Shown: positions 1-5,083 of the stretch, piece after piece
Numbering within the stretch: the first letter of the stretch is position 1
Layout of the letters: the number at the start of each line of letters is the position of its first letter
Origin: an uncultured Dietzia sp.
GTDB taxonomy: Bacteria; Actinomycetota; Actinomycetes; Mycobacteriales; Mycobacteriaceae
Length of the DNA stretch: 5,900 nucleotides
Reading direction: 5' to 3'
Assembly: GCA_946570335.1 (NCBI GenBank)
Contig: CAMNYG010000095.1
Location: forward strand, 1 to 5,900
The notes under the pieces: generated by a model
The model's database searches: none
What the model was told of the DNA's origin: nothing
What the model saw: the letters and a program-made list of their open reading frames with translations, nothing else
Translations under genes and position numbers: made by a program

Positions 1-26
1 GACCCGAGGGCGGAGACCGTCGGGTC
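1..26. terminator. Possible terminator hairpin at the window edge
   Basis: GACCCGA (1-7) and TCGGGTC (20-26) are perfect 7-bp inverted arms. Inside the loop CGG (11-13) can pair with CCG (17-19) around AGA, leaving GGG bulged. The hairpin lies about 80 nt beyond the stop of the leftward TetR gene, so it could end that operon. Any U-tract on that strand would fall outside the window. No T-run follows on the plus strand either. High-GC DNA forms such stems by chance, so the terminator role is inference. Confidence 0.25.
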
Positions 27-33
27 ATGCGAG

Positions 34-60
34 GCGGGTCGTACCTGTGCCACGACTCGT
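34..60. other. Small imperfect hairpin downstream of the TetR gene
   Basis: GTCGT (38-42) pairs perfectly with ACGAC (52-56) around a 9-nt loop. As plus-strand RNA the stem extends outward to 34/60 with two G-U pairs. As minus-strand RNA those two positions become mismatches. It could contribute to 3'-end formation or stability of the leftward transcript, but there is no U-tract and no independent support. I see no gene in 1-107. Confidence 0.15.
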
Positions 61-107
61 ACTGCTACCGGTACCGGGTGGCGGCGAGATCCTCCAACAC
101 CGTCGAA

Positions 108-848
108 TCAGCCACCGCCAACCTCGGTTTCCGGTGCGTCCGCGATCTCTGACGGCAGCGCACCAGAACCGACCCCGGCACGCAGCGCCGCCTCCACCAT
201 GTCGTAGAGGTGCGCCACCACGCTCTCGAAATGAGTGTTGACCACCGTGTTGTTGACGTCCCGACGCTCCTCGTAGACCGCCAGGGAGCCGGTGAACATC
301 TGCGTGGCCAGATCGATGCGCTCGAACGCGACCCTTCGCGGCAGGTGTGACATCGCGTCGATCAGCCGCACCACCACGTCGTCGGTCGCGGTACGCAGGT
401 TCACCTCCGGCACGGCCGGGCCCTGGACCGGGCCGACCCTCTGGAGGAACCGCGCGTAGTGGGTCGACTCGGGCTGATCACGCAACAGATCCACTATCGG
501 GTCGAAGAGCACGTGCGCGAGAGCCGTCAGATCGTTGCCCAGCCCCTGTTCGTCGGCCGCGGCCAACCGGCGTCGTCTCTCCACGTCCAAGGCTGCGAGC
601 CGGCGACGCAGGATCTGCGTGATGAGTCCGTCGCGGCTTCCGAAGTGGTACTGGACCGCGGAGTTGTTCCTCTGCCCGGCGAACGCCGCGACATCTCGCA
701 TGGAGACGTTGTCCAGCCCCCGCTCGCCGATGAGCTTCTCGGCGACCTCGATCATCGCCTCTTTCGCGTCGCGGTGCTCGCTTCCCGCCCCGCCGGAGCT
801 CGCCGTCTCCTGTGGGGTGTCCTGCCCCGTATCAGATCTTTGCTGCAC
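108..848 (-). CDS. TetR/AcrR-family transcriptional regulator
   Basis: A TetR-type DNA-binding protein of 246 aa, probably the local regulator of the transporter. The N-terminal helix-turn-helix domain covers about residues 27-80: helix 1 around [13 protein letters not shown], the recognition region around [10 protein letters not shown], then the family-typical [16 protein letters not shown]. The remaining ~165 residues are mostly helical and should form the ligand-binding/dimerisation domain, whose ligand is unknown. I chose the GTG at 848 because GGAG (857-854) lies 5 nt upstream. An in-frame GTG at 878 has no visible Shine-Dalgarno. The ATG at 755 would cut into helix 1 and has only a badly spaced AGG. 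With the 848 start the gene overlaps the end of the DppC-like gene by 17 nt, suggesting translational coupling in one operon. The acidic/glycine-rich C-terminus looks disordered. Family assignment is firm; target and ligand are inference. Confidence 0.9.
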   Translation of the reverse strand: MQQRSDTGQDTPQETASSGGAGSEHRDAKEAMIEVAEKLIGERGLDNVSMRDVAAFAGQRNNSAVQYHFGSRDGLITQILRRRLAALDVERRRRLAAADEQGLGNDLTALAHVLFDPIVDLLRDQPESTHYARFLQRVGPVQGPAVPEVNLRTATDDVVVRLIDAMSHLPRRVAFERIDLATQMFTGSLAVYEERRDVNNTVVNTHFESVVAHLYDMVEAALRAGVGSGALPSEIADAPETEVGGG

Positions 849-1746
849 CCGGACTCCACTTCCGTCCCGCGGCCTCACCGAGCTGGTTGAAGCTCAGCAC
901 CGTCAGGAACAACACCGTGGCCGGGATCCCGACGAGGTAAGGATATCGCTGGAAATCCGACTGGCCCGCGCTGATCATATTGCCCCAGGTGGGTTCCGGC
1001 CTGGGGATGCTCAGCCCGAGGTAGCTCAGGGAAGCCTCGGCCACGATGAGCACCGCCACCAGCATGAAGCTGTACGAGAAGATCGCCGGCAGGATGTTCG
1101 GCGCCACCTCGCGCAGCATGATCCGGATCTCGCCCGCACCCAGTGACCGCGCGGCGGTCACGAAGTCACGCTTGGAGTACGTCATCGCATTGGCCCGCAC
1201 GAGCCGGGCGAACGAGGGCACCACCATGATCCCGAGCGCCAGCGTCACGTTGGGCAACGTCGGGTTGAGGACGGTGACGATCGCGATGAGCAGGATCAGC
1301 GAGGGGAACGCCAGCAGCGTGTCGGTGAAGATGGACACCACGCGGTCGGTCCAGCCGCCGCGGTATCCGGCGACCAGACCGAGGGCCCCGCCGATCACCG
1401 CGCCGATGAGCACGCCGCCGATGCCCACCACCAGGGACACGCGGGCGCCGTAGAGCAGGCCACCCAGGACGTCGAGTCCCTGCGAGTCGGTGCCGAGTGG
1501 AAAGTCGGACGTGAGGTCCGGTGGGAGCATCGACGGCACCGTCAGGGCCAGTGCGGGGTCGCGGGCCTCAGCGAGCGGCAGGAAGTCCACGATCAGTGCG
1601 CCCAGGACGATGATCACGGTCCAGGCCAGTGCGAGCACCGTGCCGACGCCGGACACCTTCGGCAGCTTCTGCCGACGCTTTCCCGGAGTCACCGGGTCGA
1701 CGGGGTCCACGGGCAGATCGGTGCGGGTCGAAGAGATGTCAGCCAC
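832..1746 (-). CDS. DppC/OppC-like ABC transporter permease
   Basis: Inner-membrane channel subunit (304 aa) of a peptide-type ABC importer, pairing with the DppB-like permease encoded just upstream. A basic/proline-rich N-terminus (1-32) is followed by a first membrane segment (~34-56). The DppC-type motif PLGTDSQGLDVL comes next (83-94; the usual GRD reads GLD), then LLYGARVSL. Further membrane segments lie near 103-127, 137-160, 165-184, 217-240 and 270-288. The EAA loop that docks on the ATPases is at ~198-218 (AARSLGAGEI..., conserved G203). Length and six-helix layout fit the family. The start is a GTG at 1746, preceded by GAGG with 7-nt spacing. It overlaps the DppB stop by 8 nt (GTGGCTGA), so the two permeases are translationally coupled. 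Members transport di-/oligopeptides, nickel chelates and other small molecules, so substrate is not assignable. Confidence 0.95.
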   Translation of the reverse strand: MADISSTRTDLPVDPVDPVTPGKRRQKLPKVSGVGTVLALAWTVIIVLGALIVDFLPLAEARDPALALTVPSMLPPDLTSDFPLGTDSQGLDVLGGLLYGARVSLVVGIGGVLIGAVIGGALGLVAGYRGGWTDRVVSIFTDTLLAFPSLILLIAIVTVLNPTLPNVTLALGIMVVPSFARLVRANAMTYSKRDFVTAARSLGAGEIRIMLREVAPNILPAIFSYSFMLVAVLIVAEASLSYLGLSIPRPEPTWGNMISAGQSDFQRYPYLVGIPATVLFLTVLSFNQLGEAAGRKWSPGAAKI

Positions 1747-2857
1747 GGCGGATCCTCGGGTCGATGAGTGCGTAGGTGATGTCCACGGCGGTGTTGACCA
1801 GGACGTAGAAGACGGCGATCACGATCACCCCGCCGAGCACCACGGGAAGGTTGTCGTTCTGGACGGCGTCGACGATCATGCTGCCCATCCCGGGCAGGTT
1901 GAACAGCCGCTCGACCACCACGGTGCCGCCGATGAGCCGACCGAGGCTGATCCCCGCGAGCGTGATGATGGAGACCGTCGAGGGGCGCAGCGCCTCGGCC
2001 ACCAGGACGTGACCGGTGGGCATGCCCTTGGCACGGGCCGAGAGCACGAAGTCCTGCTGCAGGGTGGAGATCATGTCCGTCCGCAGGACGCGGGTGAAGA
2101 TCGCGACCTCCATGAGCGCCAGGGTCAGGGCCGGCAGCGCGATACTGCGCAGGTTGTCCCCGAGCCCCTCGGCGATCGGGACGAAGCCCTGCCGCGGGAA
2201 CTCGGGCAGCAGCAGCGCGATGAGTGCGAGCACACCGCCCACGACCAGACCGCCGATCAGCGCACGCCCCCACATCACACCGGGCGCATCTCGCGCACCG
2301 CGTCTTCCGATCGGTGACAACGCCACGCCGAGCCCGATGACCACCGCGAGTCCGAGGATGATCTGCTGCGCGAGCGAGTGGTTGAACACGAACAGGTAGA
2401 TCAGCAGCAGGCCCGCCACGAAGCTGGGCACGGAGATGAACGCGAACGCGACCACCGAGGCGATCTGGTCGAAGACACCCCCTCGCCGGTAGGCCGACCA
2501 CACGGCGACCGGAACGGCGATGGCCAGCGACAGGATGATGGCCGTGAACGCGAGCTGCATCGTGACGGGCAGGGCGTTGCCGATCATGGCGGTAACGGAT
2601 TGGTTGGGCGGGATGAGCGAGTTGCCGAGATCGCCGTGCAGGATGCCGCTCGCCCAGTTGCCGAACCGGGTGGCTGCCGGATCGTCGAGCCCCAACTCCT
2701 CCCTTGCGATCTGGTACTGCTCGGCGGTCGCGCCGGGGCCGACGGCCGAGGCCGCCGAGTCTCCCGGCACCGCTTCCATCAGGAAGAACGCGCCGATCGC
2801 GGCGAGTATGACGACGACGACCGCGTGCAGACCGCGTTCGCCAATGAACCTGAGCAC
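1739..2857 (-). CDS. DppB/OppB-like ABC transporter permease with two extra predicted helices
   Basis: Inner-membrane channel subunit (372 aa), first gene of the leftward operon. The family layout is clear. TM1 is at ~11-29, ending at the usual AVPGD-type motif (29-33), followed by an external domain (~34-94) containing the typical GDLGNS (75-80). Core helices lie at ~95-120, 133-158, 238-256, 293-316 and 338-362. The EAA loop is at ~273-293 (SARAKGMP..., G278), then LPGMGSMIVDA (321-331), and the C-terminus ends DPRIRRG. Most DppB proteins have ~305-340 residues. This one has about 60 more, at ~160-220, holding two hydrophobic segments joined by a basic loop (SPIGRRGARD). Charge distribution favours eight membrane spans. 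The start is a GTG at 2857 with GAAGGG 9 nt upstream on the minus strand. Substrate unknown. Confidence 0.94.
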   Translation of the reverse strand: MLRFIGERGLHAVVVVILAAIGAFFLMEAVPGDSAASAVGPGATAEQYQIAREELGLDDPAATRFGNWASGILHGDLGNSLIPPNQSVTAMIGNALPVTMQLAFTAIILSLAIAVPVAVWSAYRRGGVFDQIASVVAFAFISVPSFVAGLLLIYLFVFNHSLAQQIILGLAVVIGLGVALSPIGRRGARDAPGVMWGRALIGGLVVGGVLALIALLLPEFPRQGFVPIAEGLGDNLRSIALPALTLALMEVAIFTRVLRTDMISTLQQDFVLSARAKGMPTGHVLVAEALRPSTVSIITLAGISLGRLIGGTVVVERLFNLPGMGSMIVDAVQNDNLPVVLGGVIVIAVFYVLVNTAVDITYALIDPRIRRG

Positions 2858-2882
2858 GTGGTGAGACCCTTCGATTCAGTCA

Positions 2883-2898
2883 CCGCCTGATGCGGCGG
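2883..2898 (-). other. Short GC hairpin in the leader of the DppB-like gene
   Basis: CCGCC (2883-2887) and GGCGG (2894-2898) are perfect inverted arms around 6 nt, ending about 26 nt before the DppB-like start codon. If transcription starts near 2896 (see the leftward promoter), the stem would sit at the very 5' end of that mRNA, where it could affect stability. The arms are short and GC-rich, so chance is a real explanation. Confidence 0.2.
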
Positions 2899-2902
2899 CT
2901 TA

Positions 2903-2931
2903 ATTATCTTGACGTGAACACACTAAGGCGT
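2903..2931 (-). promoter_or_regulatory. Predicted leftward promoter for the permease-TetR operon
   Basis: On the minus strand GATAAT (2908-2903) matches the sigma70/SigA -10 consensus at 5 of 6 positions. At 17-nt spacing the -35 position reads ACGCCT (2931-2926), which is a poor match. The predicted transcript start is near 2896, giving a leader of about 40 nt before the GTG at 2857. A good -10 without a -35 is the usual form of an activator-dependent promoter. The CRP-like dyad centred at 2936.5 would sit at about -41. Predicted from sequence only. Confidence 0.45.
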
Positions 2932-2937
2932 GATACT
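2909..2937 (+). promoter_or_regulatory. Predicted rightward promoter for the ATPase/binding-protein operon
   Basis: TTGACG (2909-2914, 5 of 6 to the -35 consensus) is followed after exactly 17 nt by GATACT (2932-2937, 4 of 6 to TATAAT). Transcription would start near 2944, leaving a leader of about 56 nt before the ATC at 3000. The elements lie on the same DNA as the leftward promoter, with the two -35/-10 sets interleaved on opposite strands. The CRP-like dyad covers this -10. Confidence 0.5.
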
Positions 2938-2944
2938 CATCACA
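2929..2944. promoter_or_regulatory. CRP/GlxR-like operator, CGTGA-N6-TCACA
   Basis: The 16 bp read CGTGA (2929-2933), TACTCA, TCACA (2940-2944). They contain a perfect GTGAT-N4-ATCAC dyad. This fits the TGTGA-N6-TCACA type site bound by CRP-family regulators, including actinobacterial GlxR and the mycobacterial CRP, which also tolerates C at the first position. The site covers the -10 of the rightward promoter and is centred about 41 bp upstream of the predicted leftward start. Binding could therefore repress one unit and activate the other. The match is seen in the sequence; the regulator and its effects are inferred. Confidence 0.45.
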
Positions 2945-2955
2945 GCAAGACGAAT

Positions 2956-2970
2956 TAAGTTGATGACTTA
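2956..2970. promoter_or_regulatory. Candidate operator dyad TAAGT-N5-ACTTA
   Basis: A perfect 5-5-5 inverted repeat, TAAGT (2956-2960), TGATG, ACTTA (2966-2970), sits just downstream of the predicted rightward transcript start. Size and placement suit a repressor operator that would block the ATPase/binding-protein unit. The TetR-family regulator of this locus is the obvious candidate to bind it, but nothing in the sequence proves that. As RNA the stem would be weak (mostly A-U). Confidence 0.3.
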
Positions 2971-2987
2971 GACCGGACCACGATCCT

Positions 2988-2994
2988 GAGGAGG
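2988..2994 (+). promoter_or_regulatory. Strong ribosome-binding site GAGGAGG before an ATC
   Basis: GAGGAGG closely matches the anti-Shine-Dalgarno complement. Five nt downstream (after CAGTC) lies ATC at 3000-3002, in frame with the conserved N-terminus of the DppD-like ATPase. No ATG, GTG or TTG occurs in any frame from here until well inside the conserved domain. This site therefore decides the start, and makes ATC the best candidate initiation codon. Confidence 0.6.
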
Positions 2995-2999
2995 CAGTC

Positions 3000-4052
3000 A
3001 TCCCCGCCGCCCCAACGCGCGAGTCGGAGGCCTCGACCGGCCGCGCCGACCTACTGCTGGAGGTCCGCGACCTCCGCACCCACATCGACACTCCCGCAGG
3101 GAGGATCACCCCGGTCGACGGGGTGGACATCTCCCTGCGTCGCGGCGAGACCATCGGCATCGTGGGCGAATCCGGCTCCGGCAAATCGATGCTGGTGCGC
3201 TCGATCATGGGCATCGCCCCCACCGCCGCGCAGGTCGATCCGTCCTCGACGGTCCGCTTCGACGGCCGGGACGTGCTGTCCCTGACGCAGCGCGAGTCGC
3301 AGAAGTTCTGGGGCCGCGAGATCGCCATGGTCTTCCAGGACCCGCTGACCTCGCTCAACCCCATCCGCACCATCGGTCGTCAGATCACCGATCCGCTCCG
3401 GCACCACCTGGGCCTGAACCGCAGGCAGGCCACCGAGCGCGCCGTCGAGCTACTGGAGCGGGTCCGGATCCCCTCGCCCCGGGCTCGGATGAACGAGTAC
3501 CCACACCAGCTCTCGGGCGGGATGCGGCAGCGCGTCGGGATCGCGATCGCGCTGTCGTGCGAGCCCAAGCTGCTCATCGCGGACGAGCCCACCACGGCTC
3601 TCGACGTGACCGTGCAGCACGAGATCCTCGACCTGCTGCACAACCTCCAGTCGGACAGCGACATGGCGATGATCCTGGTCAGCCACGATCTCGCGGTGGT
3701 CTCCCAACACACGGACCGGATCGGCGTGATGTACGCGGGTCACTTCCTCGAGGTGGGCGACACCCGGGCCATGCTCGACGAGCCCGCGCACCCGTACACG
3801 GGCGCACTGCTGGCGTCGATCCCGCGCCCGGACCAGCCGCCGCACACCCGGTTGACCGTCATCGAGGGCCGGCCGCCCAACCTGCGCGAGATGCCGCCGG
3901 GCTGCCGGTACGCCCCGCGCTGCCCGCGCGTGACCGACGTCTGCCTGAGCGTGGATCCGCCGTTGGAGGAGATGCACACCACGGCCCTCCACCGGGTCGC
4001 CTGTCACCACCCGTTGATCCCCGCACTATCCAGTACCAGCGAGGCCTCATGA
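3000..4052 (+). CDS. DppD/OppD-like ABC transporter ATPase (apparent ATC start)
   Basis: Cytoplasmic ATPase (350 aa from the ATC) that drives the importer with the DppF-like partner. A variable N-terminus (1-17) leads into the first conserved strand, LLLEVRDLRTH (18-28). Walker A is GESGSGKS (56-63), the Q-loop Q113 in MVFQDP, the signature LSGGMRQR (171-178), Walker B LLIADEP (D195, E196), the D-loop TALD (199-202) and the H-loop H229. The C-terminal oligopeptide-transporter domain has four cysteines (C302, C308, C315, C335), spaced like the iron-sulfur ligands described in Opp/Dpp ATPases. A GTG at 3123 is the first conventional start, but it would remove 41 residues including the first beta-strand. 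It also has no well-placed Shine-Dalgarno, so I reject it. The usual A-loop aromatic seems to be replaced (H28-I29). The stop overlaps the next gene by 4 nt. Function is firm; the ATC start is inference. Confidence 0.9.
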   Translation: MPAAPTRESEASTGRADLLLEVRDLRTHIDTPAGRITPVDGVDISLRRGETIGIVGESGSGKSMLVRSIMGIAPTAAQVDPSSTVRFDGRDVLSLTQRESQKFWGREIAMVFQDPLTSLNPIRTIGRQITDPLRHHLGLNRRQATERAVELLERVRIPSPRARMNEYPHQLSGGMRQRVGIAIALSCEPKLLIADEPTTALDVTVQHEILDLLHNLQSDSDMAMILVSHDLAVVSQHTDRIGVMYAGHFLEVGDTRAMLDEPAHPYTGALLASIPRPDQPPHTRLTVIEGRPPNLREMPPGCRYAPRCPRVTDVCLSVDPPLEEMHTTALHRVACHHPLIPALSSTSEAS

Positions 4053-5083
4053 CCGGCTCCATCACGACAGACGACATCACGTCCGGGCCGGCAGGCGCCG
4101 GCCCGACCGGCGAGGCCAAGCTCGTCGTCGACTCCGTGACCGTCGAGTACACCACGCGCAAGGGCACCGTCCACGCCGTCAGTGACGTCTCTCTCGAGGT
4201 CCCCCGCGGCTCGACCCTCGCCCTGGTGGGCGAGTCCGGCTGCGGCAAGTCCAGCCTCGGTCGCGCGATGCTCCAACTCCCGCGCCCCACCTCCGGCAGC
4301 GTCCGCGTGGACGACACGGATCTGTGCACACTCTCGGGAGCCCAGCTCAAGCACGCCCGGAAGATGATCCAGATGGTGTTCCAGGACCCCATCTCGTCGC
4401 TCAACCCGCGGCGCACCGTCCGGGACATCGTGGCCGAAGGACTGGAGATCCAGGGCGTGAAGGCCGGAAAGGCCGAGATCCGTCGCCGTGTCGACGCCGC
4501 ACTGGAGGCCGTGGGACTCGATCCCGCCCACGCCGGCGATCGACGCCCGTCGGAGTTCTCCGGCGGCCAGTGTCAGCGCATCGCGCTGGCCCGGGCCCTG
4601 GTCCTCGAGCCCGAGGTGCTGGTGTGTGACGAGCCGGTGTCCGCCCTGGACGTGTCCGTGCAGGCGCAGATCCTCAATCTCCTCGAGGACATGAAAGAGC
4701 GCTACCGCCTGACCATGGTGTTCATCTCCCACGACCTGTCGGTGGTGCACAACATCGCGGACAAGGTGGCGGTGATGTACCTGGGCACCGTGTGCGAGGT
4801 CGCAGACACGCAGGCGCTCTACCGCGCCCCCGCGCACCCGTACACGATGCTGCTCATCTCTTCGGCTCCCACACTCGGCGGCACTCTCGCCGACACCATG
4901 GGAGAGACGTCCATCGCGGCCACGAGCTCCGAGTTGCCCTCCCCGCTCAACCCACCCTCCGGGTGCAGATTCCGGACCCGGTGTCCCCGGGCCACCGAGA
5001 TCTGTGCGAGCGAACGCCCACAGCTAGTCGACATCGCACCCGGCCACAAGGTCGCGTGTCACCACCCCCTCAAGGAGAACTGA
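4049..5083 (+). CDS. DppF/OppF-like ABC transporter ATPase
   Basis: Second cytoplasmic ATPase (344 aa), expected to form a heterodimer with the DppD-like protein. After a disordered N-terminus (1-23) come the A-loop region VEYTTRKG (Y34), Walker A GESGCGKSS (61-69), Q-loop Q112 in MVFQDP, signature FSGGQCQR (170-177), Walker B VLVCDEP (D194, E195), SALDVSVQAQ (198-207) and H-loop H228. In the signature the residue after GGQ is usually Arg and here is Cys175. The C-terminal domain carries C306, C312, C319 and C337, the same four-cysteine pattern as its partner. The ATG at 4049 overlaps the preceding stop (ATGA) and has GAGG 4 nt upstream. The open frame continues far upstream inside the previous gene, but that part is out-of-frame shadow. 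Substrate not determinable. Confidence 0.95.
   Translation: MTGSITTDDITSGPAGAGPTGEAKLVVDSVTVEYTTRKGTVHAVSDVSLEVPRGSTLALVGESGCGKSSLGRAMLQLPRPTSGSVRVDDTDLCTLSGAQLKHARKMIQMVFQDPISSLNPRRTVRDIVAEGLEIQGVKAGKAEIRRRVDAALEAVGLDPAHAGDRRPSEFSGGQCQRIALARALVLEPEVLVCDEPVSALDVSVQAQILNLLEDMKERYRLTMVFISHDLSVVHNIADKVAVMYLGTVCEVADTQALYRAPAHPYTMLLISSAPTLGGTLADTMGETSIAATSSELPSPLNPPSGCRFRTRCPRATEICASERPQLVDIAPGHKVACHHPLKEN

Larger units (their letters stand above)
2899..2959. repeat. Distant inverted repeat CTTAATT / AATTAAG flanking the promoters
   Basis: CTTAATT (2899-2905) is exactly repeated in inverted form as AATTAAG (2953-2959), with a 47-nt gap holding both predicted promoters. The arms do not extend. They could be two copies of a binding site on either side of the promoters, as in DNA-looping repression, or simply a by-product of local AT-richness. 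Confidence 0.25.

Noticed and set aside
66..75. Palindromes TACCGGTA / GGTACC downstream of the TetR gene.
   Set aside because: They are short restriction-site-like palindromes with no promoter or gene boundary nearby, as expected by chance.
47..241. Possible small plus-strand gene (64 aa) at the left edge.
   Set aside because: Its GTG has no ribosome-binding site, most of it is antisense to the TetR gene, and the product is low-complexity Arg/Pro.
459..1453. Several long plus-strand open frames opposite the TetR and DppC-like genes.
   Set aside because: They are antisense shadows of high-GC genes, with Arg/Ser/Pro-rich translations, no family motifs and no convincing start signals.
1687..1717. 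Tandem VDP repeat (PVDPVDPVTP) near the N-terminus of the DppC-like permease.
   Set aside because: It is a two-copy low-complexity run in a disordered cytoplasmic tail, common in such proteins.
2963..2971. ATG-ACT-TAG mini-frame in the leader of the ATPase unit, considered as a regulatory uORF.
   Set aside because: It has no Shine-Dalgarno and is only two codons long, so chance is the simplest explanation.
3557..4048. In-frame upstream extension of the DppF-like ATPase, giving a 508-aa reading frame.
   Set aside because: It runs out of frame through the DppD-like gene and is Arg/Ala/Pro-rich shadow sequence. The ATG at 4049 has a Shine-Dalgarno and the standard ATGA overlap.
3123..4052. GTG at 3123 as the start of the DppD-like ATPase (309 aa).
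   Set aside because: The 41 in-frame residues before it match the conserved N-terminus of the family, and the nearest purine-rich motif (GGGAGG 3099-3104) is 18 nt away, too far to serve this codon.
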